DNA from: Sciurus carolinensis
Lineage: Eukaryota; Chordata; Mammalia; Rodentia; Sciuridae
DNA: 64,000 nucleotides
Reading direction: 5' to 3'
Assembly: GCF_902686445.1 (NCBI RefSeq)
Contig: NC_062216.1
Coordinates: 15,087,084-15,151,083, forward strand
Part shown: positions 28,738-41,800 of the stretch, in pieces
How positions within the stretch are numbered: the stretch's first letter is position 1
How the letters are laid out: each line of letters begins with the position of its first letter
The notes under the pieces: generated by a model
Databases searched by the model: none
What the model was told of the DNA's origin: nothing
The model's input: only the letters and a program-made list of their open reading frames with translations
Translations under genes and position numbers: made by a program

Positions 28738-28932
28738 CTCACCAGCCTGAGGCAGGAGGATCCCAACTTCCAGGCCAGACTCAGAAACTTAGCCAGGCCC
28801 TCAGCAACTTAGTGAGACCCTGTCTCAAAAAAATAATAAGGGCTGGGGAGATAGCTCAGCTGGTAGAGTGCTTGCCTTGCAAAGCACAAGGCCCTGAGTT
28901 CGATTCCCCAGTACCGCAAAAAAAAAAAATAA
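28738..28932 (+). repeat. Truncated B1 part followed by ID SINE
   Basis: The B1 3' half (GAGGCAGGAGGATCCCAAC...GAGACCCTGTCTC, 28738-28842) is joined to a well-kept ID element (GGCTGGGGAGATAGCTCAGC...GAGTTCGATTCCCC, 28848-28915) with an A tail. Confidence 0.85.
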
Positions 28933-28941
28933 TAATAATAA

Positions 28942-28996
28942 GGGCTGGGATGTAGTTCAGTGGCAAGCAACTCTGGGTTCAATCCCCAGTACCCCA
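28942..28996 (+). repeat. Partial ID SINE
   Basis: GGGCTGGGATGTAGTTCAGTGG...GGGTTCAATCCCCAGTACC, a short ID copy directly after the previous one. Confidence 0.75.
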
Positions 28997-29020
28997 CCAC
29001 CATACACGCAAGAAGTTCAC

Positions 29021-29201
29021 TAGAGTTGGGCATGGTGGCACACACCTGTAATGCCAGTGACACAGGAGGCTGGGACAGAGGATTAAAAGTTCAGCCTGGG
29101 AAACTCAGCAAGATCCTGTCTCAAAATTTAAAATTATATTTAAAAAAAAGGGTGGGGATGTTGCTCAGTGGCAAAGTGCTCCTGGGTTCAATCCCCAGTA
29201 C

Positions 29202-29234
<33 letters not shown>
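29021..29234 (+). repeat. B1-ID SINE with 32-nt A tail
   Basis: Full-length order from GTTGGGCATGGTGGCACAC to GGGTTCAATCCCCAGTACC. The A tail at 29203-29234 is long and nearly pure, suggesting a fairly recent insertion. Confidence 0.9.
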
Positions 29235-29237
<3 letters not shown>

Positions 29238-30246
29238 CACTGGAGAGGAAAAAGTAGCTTCTCCCAGAATTGTAGAGCCTAGAGCTTTACAGTCTTGGCT
29301 CTTTTTTTTTCCCCTGCAGTCCCTGGCCAGCCTTTGGGGCTCCATTCCTCAGGGAGATAGAGGCCCAGGAGACCAAGGCCTGCCCCAGGTAACAGTGTGT
29401 GTGAAATGGAAGCTGCAGTACAACTGAGTCACCACAGGGCAGACCAGGGTCTGGCAGCTGCTTGGGAAAAATAGATATTTTCAGAGTTTAGCTGCGGATA
29501 GGCTCCCGCATGAGGACTCCTATGGGAAATGTGGACTGTTAGGCCACGATGTGTCAGAATGAGGGAAGAAAGGGCTGTTTTATGCGTGGGGAGGCACTTA
29601 GGGAAAAACCCCAGGAAGTTGAGACCGGAGTTCCAGTCCAGTCGCTGCCCGTTCGTGGGTCCACTTCCTCACAGATGAAGGATGCTGGCCGGATGGAATC
29701 GGCTGTTCTCCCTTTCTTGTGGTTCCAGGAACTCCAGGGAATAACGCAAGTGCACAGGGAGCCCATAACCTTTCATTTGACTTTAAGAAGTGCTACTTTA
29801 AAAACTCCAGTGAATGACAAAGGTGTTAGAGACCACTTAGCTCTGCAGCCAGGTTAGCTCATTTGGGGCGGGGGGCAACCTCTCCTATCAACTTGAATGG
29901 AGAGTCCAGGCCCCTGCAGGGTCATCTGCTTTAAATGAGAAGCACCAAGTCCAGATGCAAGGAGAGGGCCAGGGTGGCTGCCTCTCCATGGGAAGAGTTG
30001 AAGGAATCCACTCACACGGTTTTAAATCACAATTCTGTGGCTGCTTATCTGGGTGAATCAGGATTCCCTCAATACTGTGCCACCAAGCACAATAATAAAT
30101 TAGATGCCGCATTTGACAGAAGTGCAACTGTCATAGAGAATCCTTGACTTGACATTTTTCATCAGATAGCTTCTTTGTTCTCAGTTAATTTCATAATTAA
30201 CTATAAAATTCAACTTATGCTAATTACTTATAGTAAGATCTTTGCT

Positions 30247-30365
30247 TATATATATTTTGTTTTAGTTATAGGTGGACACAGTACCTTTATTTTATTTTTA
30301 TGTGGTGCTGAGGTTTGAACCCAGGGCCTTACTCATGCTAGGTGAGCACTCGACCACCAGCTGTG
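30247..30365 (-). repeat. ID SINE with long 3' tail, reverse orientation
   Basis: The reverse complement of the ID subfamily whose body is followed by a unique tail: TTTTAGTTATAGGTGGACAC and TACCTTTATTTTATTTTTATG precede the reversed body (GTTTGAACCCAGGGCC). Confidence 0.8.
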
Positions 30366-30556
30366 TAAGATCTTTAAAAAAAAAAAAAAAAGCTTTGCTA
30401 TTAAAAAGTTTTGGAAACCACTGGACTAATCTCCCGGTTTTACATCCGTGTGACTGCTGGGTATGGAGAAGGCATAGACTCTCCCTAAGGCTTTGCTTTA
30501 GGGACCAAGCCCCACACTGAGCAGCTCTAAATTACCAGGCCCTTAAAAGCCTTTGG

Positions 30557-30653
30557 GATGGGGCTGGGATATAGCTCAGTTGGTAGAGTGCTTGCTTCAC
30601 AAGTACATAGGCCCTGGGTTCAATCCCTAGCACCACCACCAAAAAAAAAAAAC
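30557..30653 (+). repeat. ID SINE
   Basis: GGGCTGGGATATAGCTCAG...GTAGAGTGCTTGC...GGGTTCAATCCCTAGCACC, then an A tail. Confidence 0.88.
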
Positions 30654-31754
30654 CCTTTGGGATGTAGTGTCAGATCTGGCTGGCAGCAAACATTCCCCCC
30701 ATTAACTCTGACTACACACTGTCTCTGGCAACCTTGGGTGTGCAGTGACCTTGACATTTTCCCCAATAACCTGGGAGCTCTATGTGGACAGGGGCTGTGC
30801 TGGCCTGGTCACTGCTGTGTCCCTAATGCCCAGCCTGGGGCAGGCCTCTGCACATTTGGTGGATGCTGGTGGCAGGCACGCACACGTGGAGCCTGCTTCT
30901 CTGTCCCTGCACCCCTTGCCTGCCCTGTGCAGATGCTCAGTTGAAAATAATTGTTCAGATTTGAGTGATTCTTATCTACTTTGCTTTTGCTTTAGCCAAA
31001 GGGTCTAGAGACTCCTCAGGGGCCTTGGATCAAGCCCCAGCTCCCGTCTTGGGTGTGTGACTTGCGACATCTCTCCAACCGTCTTTCCCCACACTGATGT
31101 CCCAGTCAGGCAAGGCTGGTCCTGACCCCCTTCACCGTGCACACCTGAAGCCTTCCTTCTGATGTTCTGACCAAATCTGACCCCTCAGCCACGCTGTCCC
31201 ATGTCTGTCCTCCGTGGGAAGCCTTGCTGCATCGACCAAGACCAATCACGGCCTCCTCCCGTGGCCTCGCCGTCCCTTGCTCCTCCTGTTTGCCCTGGCT
31301 CCCCACACCTGCACACGCACACACCCGCACCGGCACCCGTCCCTGTGTGTTTGGCTTCCCCACTGAACAGCGATCACCATGGCCCCCGGGGAGGTGCAGT
31401 CAGGTCCCATGCTGATGAGTCTGACCACCAAGGTGACCACTTAGGGCCCTGGTGGCAGACAGGGGCAGTCATCTCAGGCTTCCTCTCAGGTTCCCTCCAG
31501 TCCTAAACACCAAGGCTTCTGTCTCCCACCTGCAACCTCTCTGCCACCATCACCGGCCCCCAAAGGAGAGGAGACAGATGCCCACACCAGCCCCTGATTC
31601 TGGGGCCCAGGGCTAGGCAGGGGCGTGTGGGCACCATCTTTCCACACACTCCAACTGTGTGTGCCGCACGTGAGCCCTCTCTCCCATGGCCTCCCTTAGC
31701 CCGACGTCATCTGTCCCTCTCACCCAGGGCTGGTGGCTCACAGAGACGAATAGA

Positions 31755-32847
31755 TTTAGGGACCCAATGCAACCTTTTAATTCCAAGCAGAGTCCCCTCT
31801 CCCAGCATGATCACACACACGTGGAAAGGGAATGCCAGGGTCTGGGCAGGAACAAAACCCAGGCCTGGGCAAAAATATATATATAATTATATACACGTAC
31901 GCGTCTGGAGAGGAGGAAAGCTGGGCTGCGGCTGGGCGGGCGGGCGTCAGGTGAGGAAAGCAGCAGGGGGGCCCCAGTAAATTACATTCTGTAGAGAGCG
32001 TAGTGGAGGATGCTCGGGGATGGGTGGGACCTGGGAGCCAGGACGCTCAGAGATGTCCCAAGCCTGGCCTCTTGATCCCATCCACGGGAGGCTCAAGGCC
32101 GGGCTCCACCGGTCCCAGGGCAAGTGCTAGAAGGCCCCCTGGCTGGCTCTGCCTGGACACTGGTGGCAGGCTAGGCATTGTATAGGCGGCATCTCCACTC
32201 TAAGCCGAGGCTTCCGGGGAAGCCATGGGGCTGGAGGAGGAGGCTTCAAAGCTTGGGGGTCACAAGTAGAAGACAGGGCAAGCTGGAGGGCAGGGAGACC
32301 ACCCTGCTGGACGCCCAGCTGGAGCCTGCTCCTGCCAGTCAGTGAAGCAGCAAGCCCAGGTGCAGGGAGTTGTCAGAAGGGAATGGAGTGCTTGGGCGGG
32401 TGGACACAGGGCCCCCGAGCTGTCTGGACCTGGCCTCATCCCACCACCTGTGCAGGACAGGTGACCGGTCTCACCACTTAGTACCCCCTTCATTTCTCCT
32501 CACCCAATTCTGGGGACTTTCATGTGGGGGTGACAGGCAGGGAGAAGGTGCAAACATTAACTCTCTGTGTGCTGGAGACCAGGCTGGGTTTGGCTGGGCA
32601 GTGTGGACCAGGGATAGAAGGAGGCCCCGGCCCATTGTGGGGAAGGAAGTCCATGCCTCATGGCTCTGGGACTGCAGAGGCCGGCACTCTCTCGCCCTGA
32701 GGAATGGAGCCCTCTCTGCTTCTGCCCTGCCTCCCACTGCTCCTAGCCCACCAGGGGAAGAGGACACTTTGGGGTCAAGTGGCCCCAGCTCCAGAGCCCT
32801 GAAGCAGCACAGGAGAGGGGCTGGTCGTGGAGACGGTGGGCAGGCAG
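31755..32847 (-). other. DMTN: DMTN 3' UTR and poly(A) signal
   Basis: TTTAAT at 31776-31781 reads ATTAAA on the minus strand; cleavage is expected near 31755. The UTR is about 1.1 kb and free of SINEs. It contains an AT-repeat stretch (31866-31898) that would be a UA-rich element in the mRNA. Confidence 0.65.
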
Positions 32848-35800
32848 TCAAAAGAGGGAGGCCTTCTTCTTGAGCTCATTCCGCTTCCACAGGGCCAGCT
32901 TGCTGAACTCTTCAGGAGACATGGCAAAGACCCTCGAGAAGTCCTCCGCGGACAGATGCCTCTGTGAGGGGATGCCCAGGCGGCTCAGGGTGGGGACTGT
33001 GCCGAGTGACTAAGGGCACTGATAGAGGCCCGGGTCCCCACCAGACAGGAGCCCCACGGAAGCCCCGCGCCCCCAGTGCCTCTTCCCCGCATACCTCAAG
33101 CCGCATCCGATCCACGCCTGGGGGCAGTTTGGTTCGCCCCTTGTTGGTCACCACCAGCATTTCATAGGGATAGATCTGAGGGGGCAGGGAGGCCATCTCA
33201 GGCTCAGGGAGTCTCCTGTCCACATCACCCGTCTCCTCCCCAGGCCCCCTTGTCCACCTGCAGAGGCCACTGGGTTCATGCCATCTTGCCATCCATCTCC
33301 CGCGGCTCCCCTGCTGCCACCCATGACCATCTCCAGGAGGACCCCGAGCACATTCGACTTGCCTGGCTTCACCCCCCACTGCCCACCCCGCTGTGGCGGT
33401 CAGGTCCCCTGCCCTCACCTTCTGCTCCAGCACACAGGGCAGGGAGTTCCCCCGGTCCATCCTCCCCCTCTGGCCCTCTCCGTTCTGGGGAGACCAAAGC
33501 CGCAGTGAGCCAGAGCGGGGCAGGGAGACCGTCCCAGCCTTACCCTGGGGCTCGGCAGTCTTCACCAGGCCCCTCGGCGGCCCCACACCCAACCTTCCCC
33601 AGCGCTGCCGGTTGCCTGGCCTGCCTTCCGGTGCTCCACCTGTTCCCCTCCAGGGACACTCACCTGCAGGCCTGCGGGAGACAAGGGTCATTGTTCAGAG
33701 GCGACCCCAGGGAGGGCAGGCCTCCACACCCGGCAGCTCAGCGGCGCCATCTCACACAGACCCCCACCCACAGGCTGCCGGGAGCCTGGGCTGCCCTTCC
33801 CCTCTCTCCAGCCCGCTTCGCACCTGGGCTTCCAGCCTCACTTCCTGATGGGCTGAAGTCTGTGGACTGTAGCTAGGAAAGGACACAAAGGGGTCAGAGG
33901 AAGCTGGGGACACTCCTTACTGAGGGCCTCCCTGTCCCCCGGTGCTCAGGCCCCCAGGTGTGCCCTGCGAGCAGCTCTCCCATGCAGCCCGCCATGCAGA
34001 GGCCTTACCCGGCTCAGGGTGGTCCTGCCGTAGGAGGGGAGAGAAGATGACTTAGATGTTCCTGGATGCAAAGCTGGAAGAGAGCAAGCGGCTCAGTGCC
34101 TCGGACCTGCTGGTCCTGCCGGAGAGGGACGCCCCTCTGGACTTCCCCTGCCAGAAGTTGCTTGCTGGGCAGAGAAGGGGGAGTTGAGGGGAACCAGGTG
34201 GGCTTTGGCTGGTTCCCAGCTCCCGCCCATTAACTTCAGCAAGCAACACAGTGCCAGGGCTTCTGATCTACCCAGACTGCCTTTTCCGGCGCGTCTAAGA
34301 GCGCACCAAATACACAATCAGACCAAAAGTCTGAGTGTGAAAATCCTGAGCCTAAGCGGAAGCTCACCATCATGAATCAGGCTTCTGGGATAGACAGATA
34401 AATCCAAAGTCTAATCGAAATAATGGAATGATTATAACCATTTAACACTGTTAGCAATTAAAATAATTATTTTGTGGTACTGGAGATTGAACCCAGGATT
34501 GCTCCACCACTGAGCTACAATCCCAAACATATTTGTTGTTTATTGAGACAGGGTCTTGCTAAGGTACTGAGGCTGGCCTTGAACTTATGATCCTCCTGCC
34601 TCAGCCTCCAGGGCTAGAATTATAGGCATGTGCCACCACACCCAGCCAGCCATCAAACTTTGAACATCTGCCATTATAACACAGAAGCCATCATCATTTG
34701 GGCAGAGTCCGCTGGTCACGGTCACGCCAGCAGCCAACCTACTTCACATTTCCGTCACTGGATGTCTCTGGCAACTTGCACGTTTCATTAGACCTCTAAA
34801 CCAAGCACTGCAGATTACAATTCTAGAAAATTCGTTTTCAGTAATGTGCTCCCCTAGAAAGAACTTCATAACTAAAATTCTTAGCTTGAACAAATCTCAA
34901 AACTCGTTCACTGGGGCTGGGGAGATAGCTCAGTCGGTAGAGTGCTTGCCTTGTAAGCACAAGGCCCTGGGTTCGATCCCCAGCACCCCCCCCAAAAAAA
35001 AAAAAAAAAAAACTCGTTCACTGGGCTGGGAGTATTGCTCAGTGGTAGAAGAGTTGCCTAGCATGAGTGACATGAGTGAGGCCTTGGGTCCCAGCCCCAG
35101 CCTACCAAAAAAAAAAAAAAAGTGCTCCTTCATCTCCAAAACAAGTACTAGAAATCGCTGCTGTTTTTTGTTTGGTTGGTTGGTCTTGGTACTAGGGATG
35201 GAACCCAGGGGCACTTAACCACTGAGCCACATTCCCAGCTCTTTTTATTTTTTATGTGGAGGCTGGGTCTAGCTAAGTTGCTTAGGTTCTCGCTAAACTG
35301 CTGAGGCTGGCCTTGAACCTGCAATCCTCCTGCCTCGGCCTCCCGCGTCAGCTGGGATTACAGACATTCACCACCGCAGGCTTTATACGGTTTATAGACT
35401 ATATATTCCGCACATGGTGTGTATACAGGCTCTATAGGAGTTGTTTTGACAAATATTTTTGCTTAAATTTGTTTAGCCTCGGGGTGGCACAGGAGAAGTG
35501 GCTGCCCGGAAGAGGCTGAGCCTCCGCCTGGGGGACTCCTGAGGCCATGTTTGCGGAGGAGGTAGATTCCTTCAAGAATCAGCCTGAGGATACAGACTGC
35601 AGATACAGTACCAAAGAAGCTGGGAGAACAGTAGCAACCATAGAAATTCATGGAGCCCAAACTTGCTCAAAAGAAAAAGAGGCTGAAAGTTCTAATTCTT
35701 GAAATTAAGCAGACTTTGGAAATCCTAAAATACATGCAAAAGAAAAAGAGCAACACTCGCTGGAGACCAGATTCTTGCTGGCAGATGACCAGCGCGGGTA

Positions 35801-38800
35801 AGGACTGGGCGCGGCTGGGAATTGTGGAAGAAGACAACCGCGGGCTGTGGGCCACTCAGAAAGTGAATCAGAACCTCTGAGGCCATCGCCAGAGATGCTC
35901 AAACTGCAACCAGAGCATCTGTGGGATTGTCACTGTCCTCAAAACCAACACGGAGAAATCTCAGCGGCCTCCCTCTGGACTCGGACGCTGGGTTTCCCAC
36001 TACAGGAATCATCTATTTTTCTGTATTTGCATAGAAATTCCTCCTCATTAAATCCATGGTTGTTAGCACCATCCAGCAAATATTCTTTACAGACGATTCA
36101 GCTGGTTTCTAGTAAATTGAAGACGACCAAATGAGGACGGGGATTTGTATTGTTCAAAGGAGAGAAGAATGACTCTTCTTTTCTTCAATATTGTTCAAAG
36201 GAGAGAAGAATGACTCTTCTTTTCTTCAATATTGTTCAAAGGAGAGAAGAATGACTCTTCTTTTCTTCAACAAGATGGGACACTGAGAGATTCTCAGATT
36301 GGCCAAATTTCTGTCAGGCTGCAGAACCCTCTCCTAGGACCGTGGGTACATTTTCTCTCTCTCTCTTTCTTTTTTTGTACCAGGGATTAAACCCAGGGAC
36401 ACACAACCACTGAGTCACGTCCCCAGCCCTTTTTTGTATTTCGTTTAGGGACAGGGTCTCACTGAGTTGCTTAGGGCATCACTAAATTGATGAGGCTGGC
36501 TTTGAACTCAATCCTCCTGCCTCAGCCTCCCAAGCTGCTGGGATTACAGTCATGTGCCACCACCCCCATCTGGTCTGTCCATTTCTTGTAAAATCCAGGG
36601 CTATCAAAGAATCCTGCTCAGGCAGTTTAGCAAGAACACCAGCTTCCCCAATATCCTCCATTTCTGACCTCTGCTACCCCTGGGTGATGTTCTGTCTCCA
36701 GTAAAAATACTGTGTGGTCCTTTTAGCCAGAATCCCCTCAACCCTGATGTTTCTTGTTAGTCATTTTCTAGCCACCGCCCCCACCACACACACCATGCTC
36801 CTTGGCTGTAAATTCCCACGTGCTCACACTGCATTTGGAGTTGAACCCAGTCTCTCAACTCCACTCCAAGATCCCTTTGCAAAAGTCCTGATACCTATTG
36901 TAAGGGTCTGAGTAAAGTATCTTCCAATGCTTAAAAAATAAATACATACATACACATGCATAAATTTGTTCAACCTCAGTAGATTCAAAACTGTAAGGAA
37001 AAACGTTTATTTAGTTTTGCTACTAGGGATTGAACCCAAGGGCACTCTACTACTGAGCTACATCCCCAGGTCTTTTTATTTTTTATTTTGAGACAGGGTC
37101 TCCCTAAGTTGCCAAGGTTGTCCTTGACTTGCGATCCTCCTGCGTCAGCCTCCTGAGATGCTGGGATTACAGGCCTGCACCACCATGCCCAGTGGAAACC
37201 TAAGGGTTCTTTTCAGACAGGTTTAGCATCCCTAATCTGAAAATTTGAAATTCTCCAAAATTTTGCTGCCATCACTCACACTCATGAAGTTTTGGATTTC
37301 AGAGCATCATGTCTGATTTCAGATATGAGGATTAGGAGTGTTCAACTAGTCTATACAAATACTCCAAAATCTGAAGTGGGGTGGATCTCCAAAATCTGAA
37401 ACACTTCTGGTCCCAAGCATTTAAGATAAGAGATACTCAACGGTAGGGAAAATCATCAGCCTTTGCAATCACCATTCATGACTGAAGCCCTGGACACTCT
37501 TGTGATAAGTACGCATTTATACTGCAACCAATTGATGCAATGGCAACCTGCCAAGCACAGAGGAAGATTTTTCACTCCAAATCACTTCTAGATGCTTACT
37601 GATGTTTTTTGCTTGCTTGTTTGTTTGTTTGGTACAGGGAATCTAACCCAGGGGTGCTCTACCATGGATCTACACCCTCAGTCCTTTTAATTTTTTTTTT
37701 TTATTTTGAGACACCAGGTTGCTTAGGGCCTCCCTAAATTGCCGAGGCTGGCCTCAAAATGGTGATCCTCCTGTCTCAGCCCCCTGAGTAGCTGGGATTA
37801 CAGTCATGGGCCACTGTGCTGGGCTCCTTACTTATGTTTGAAACCGACAGCTCCAAGACAAGCCTGTTGTGATTCTGAACTGTTAAGGCTGATCAGATAC
37901 AAAAGTAACCTGCACAACCCCATGACCATGGATCATGCACGAATCCATGCCAAAAGTGATATTTGGGTAGCAATTGGCTATTCAACCTTACAAAGCCCAA
38001 ACGCAAGTTAAAAAGCTCATTTTTGGCTGAGAAGAACCTGGTAGAACATTGGGGGTGAATCCAACCTGACGCATCCTTCTATCTACCTCATTCTCCAGTC
38101 CTTAACTACCGAGGGCATGTATTTAAGATGCCTACGTAACTTCCCACCCACCCTGAACTGGCACCCTGGGCACTCTTGACACCGTAGCCACAATAGGTCC
38201 TTCAATTCCCAGTCCCAGAGGCTTCTCCCTCTGTTATCAGAAAACCTGCCAGGTGTGGAGGCAACACCTGTAATCCCAGAACTGGGGAGGCTGCGGCAGG
38301 AGGATTGCAAGTCCGAGGCCAGCCACAGCAACTGAGTGAAGCCCTGAGCAACTTAGCAAGACCCTGCCTCGAAATTTAAATAAAAAAGGGGCTGGGGATG
38401 TGGCTCAGTGGTAAGACACCCTGGTTAAATCCCTGGTACCAAAAAAAAAAAAAAAAAAAACCCACACTCCAGAGCCTGTTATCAGCCACCAGTGCTGTCC
38501 CTCCAAGCTGTCAGAGACCCCACTTGGTGGCCGCAGTCACCCTTGTTTGTAGCTCCCGCTCAGTCTCACCCCACCCCGCTGGCCCATCAGTCTCCTAGAG
38601 AACTCTGGTGTCTTATCTCAGGCTTCTCAGCTTCTCCCTGTGGTCAGGCGTCTCTGCGGCAGTGAGCTGGCCCCTCAGCACCTGCCTTAAACACACTAAT
38701 CTGCAATCAACCCTCCTGCCGCCAGCCATGGAGGAAGAGCCCCGCCTGTGGATCAGCACAGCAAGCCAGGCACAGTGGTGCACATGGGCTCGGGAGGCTG

Positions 38801-41800
38801 AGGCAGGAGGACTGAGTTCAAAGCCAGCCTCGGCAACTTAGGAGGCCCTAAGCAACCCAGTGAGACCCTAGCTCTAAGTAAAAGACTAAAAGGGCTGGGG
38901 ATGTGGCTCAGTGGTCAAGCACCCCTGTGTTCAGTCCCCAGTACCAACCCCCCGCCCAAACAAAAAAGCTGAGGTAAATCTCGCACCACTCCCGACCCCT
39001 CACCTCACACAGAAGCACAGCAGACAACTCAGCGCCTAAGCTGGCCTGTCCCCACAGCCGTCCTCACCCCTCAAAGGAGGGGCCTCCAGGTCAGCCTCCC
39101 TCATTCCGAGGCGCCAAGTCCTCCCCACAGGCCTCTCAACCAGCCCTCCCCGGGTCCTGGCTGATGCGTCCTCCAGGCGCCCTGGCCTTCCCCTCTCTAC
39201 CCACGGTCTCTTCTCCCCCATTCCCCCACCACATCCGCGCTGAAGGCTCTCGCTCCCAACTCCCAACGCCGCCCAACTCGGCCCTACCGGCATTTCAACC
39301 CCACCCGCCTGGAACCAGGCCCTGCGCTCCCTGGAAACCCGCCTCTGCCATCTCAGTGCGAGGCTGACACCCAGCAGCCAAGACGAGACCCCCAGCCCCT
39401 CGCTCCCCACGGCCACGGGGTTCCATCCAGCGCACTCGACCTCCTAGCTACTCCTCAGATCCCTCCCCACCCTCCTGGGCCCGTGAAGATCCGTGGCTGG
39501 GTGGACACAGTCCGAGGGTGGCCCCCAAGGCTGTGGTGCAATTTAATCCTCACTGTGAGGTGCTACCCGATGAAAACTTAACCCAGCTACGGCGTTCAGA
39601 GGTGGCACCTTTGGAGAGCTATTAGGATTAGATACGTCATCAGGATAGAACCCCCACGATTGAATCCTGATGGTTTTATAAGAAGGGGGGAGAGACCAGA
39701 CAGACATACAGATGCACACTTGCTCTCCCTGTCTCTTGTCATGTGAACCCTATGCCACCTCAGGACTCTGCAAGCAAGGAGGCCATCTCCAGATGTGAGT
39801 CCCTGAACCTCTACAACTGTGAGCTGAACAAACCTTTTTTATTAAAAAAGTTAGCTACCTCAAGTCTTTTGCTACAGTGAAGGAAAGCTGACTTAACGTG
39901 ATCAGATGACTGGAGAGTGTGGCAGATCATTTCCAAAGATGGCTGGTACCGTCAATGCCCATCCTGCTTACCTTCTGCAACATGACCCTACAGTTCCTTG
40001 CATCAGGAGGCAGAGCCTCTCTCCCCTCTTGGTGTCTAGGCTGCCTTGTGACCTGCTTTGGCCAACAGAAGTGATGCAGTGTGGCTTCTAGGTCTAGGTT
40101 TTGCAAGTCCTGCCAAATCATTTTGGGGTTCTCAGGTCACATGCTCTAGGGAAGTCCAGGCAAGCTTTAAATCACCAAAAGCCTGGCACTCAAAGCCCCA
40201 GAATGCCAGTCTCTCTGGCCTCACTGCCTGGTACTCTGCTCTGTAATCCTGGCTCCTGGCAGTTCTCCGAGCAGGGCAGGATGTGGCTCGCTCCCTGCCT
40301 TTGCCCCCACGCTGTTCCCGATGTCTGCAAAGACAGACTGTCTTTCTCACTGTTTGTCTGGCTCCTTTTGTCTCACCCTCTAAGACTCAGGTTAGCCACC
40401 CAGGCCCTGTCACTGTCCTCGCACCCTCTGTCTCCACACCTGCCACATGTACCACACTCCACGTTCCGTGTCAGCACCCCACTCTTTTTCACTTTGATCT
40501 CCCCAATACGGAGGGCGTGGCAGACCCTGGGCTAGTGTTGGTTCAGTTCACACAACCCGCTGACCCACACCTTCCACGTCTAACAACGCGCGGACACCTG
40601 CCATGCACCGGCGCTGGCCAGGTGATTCTAGGCCCCTCCACGGCACTCACAGGTATGGAAGGGCGTCCGGTCGGGCAGGGAGCGGGTTTTCCTCCGGATA
40701 GGCAGTGATTTTTCCATCTCTTCTTTCAAGATCAGCTTTCCCAAGTTGGAAGTAACCTGGAGAAGGAAGGAGGAAGACGGGCTGAGACACAGATCCCCGT
40801 TTCTCACCTCCTTAAGGCCAGAGTTGGGAACTGCAGGAAGGAGGAGGGATGGTTTTCCCAGGTGGCTGGCTTGTGCCCCGGGGGCCCAGAGAGTCCCTTG
40901 TTCTTATCCGACCTACAGCCACCTTGGGTTCTTCAAAGCACTCAGCTGACTCTACTGTGCTGACCTCCCATCCCATGTTGCCCCAGCCAGAGCACAAGCC
41001 CCTGTGGAAGGTGGCCTTTCCATGGCTCCCATCCCCCCAGAAGCCGAAAGTCCAGGAGTCCCTTCCAAAGCAGCACCCGGAATCCTGGGAAGAAGAGGGT
41101 TTCTCGCTTGTTTAACAAGGACGTTCTCCCGGCATGATCGCTTGGGGCCAGTTATGGGACGGAACGTGTGTTCCCCAGATGACAAAGTGGGGCCTGAGGC
41201 ACTACCTTACTGAGCTCCTCTTTCTGACGCTCCCTGAGCGCCTTCATCTCCTCTCCCGAGTCATCGTCTTCCTCCTCCTCCTCTTCCTCTGCACCCCTGC
41301 GAGATGCCTTCCGCTTCCTCCATTCTGTCTCTAGAGGACAAGAGGTAGCACGGCCCATCAGCCACGGCTCCATGCGCGTCTCGGGTCGGGCTCTGCACAG
41401 GGCACTCGGACGCCCCCCGATGAGCTACAAATTCTTCTTTATTTTTATTTAAATATTTTTTTAATTTAAGAAAAAAAAATTTTTTTGAGATGGGAGTCTT
41501 GCCACGTTGTCCAGATTAATTTCAAACTCACGCGCTGAAGTAATCCTCCCTCCTCGGGCCCCTGAGTGCTGGGATATAGCACGTGCCATCAAGTCTGGAG
41601 CTACAAGTCTTTTTAAAAAAATAAAATAAAGGGGCTGTGGAGGTGACTCAGTGGTAGAGCGCTTGTCCATATGCCTTGGGTTCAGTCCCCAGGACAACAA
41701 TAAATAAAAATTAATAAATAAGCAAAATAAGTAATTAAGTAGGGGCTGGGGTGCTGCTCAGTGGTAGAGCATGTGCTTAGCATGCACAAAGTCCTGGATT

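Larger units (their letters stand above)
27761..31755. other. FHIP2B-DMTN intergenic region
   Basis: Repeat-rich spacer between the FHIP2B promoter and the DMTN 3' end (both genes on the minus strand). SINEs fill 27.93-29.24 kb almost continuously. From 30.66 to 31.75 kb it is unique sequence with no exon I can support. Confidence 0.7.

Noticed and set aside
34009..34061. DMTN exon starting at the nearer acceptor (GAACATC)
   Set aside because: Joined to ...FHT it would create TGA. The acceptor 12 bases upstream restores [11 protein letters not shown].
34917..34990. Sequence resembling a tRNA-Ala gene with A and B boxes
   Set aside because: It is an ID SINE: it has an A tail, target-site duplications and many sister copies in the window, and no proper cloverleaf 3' arm.
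35650..35880. 76-codon frame in the VBP1-like region as a functional gene
   Set aside because: Only about 35 residues match prefoldin 3. The flanking parts are in other frames and the end is unrelated.
36149..36271. Regular repeats suggesting a CRISPR-like array
   Set aside because: The units are directly adjacent with no spacers and lie in a mammalian intron.
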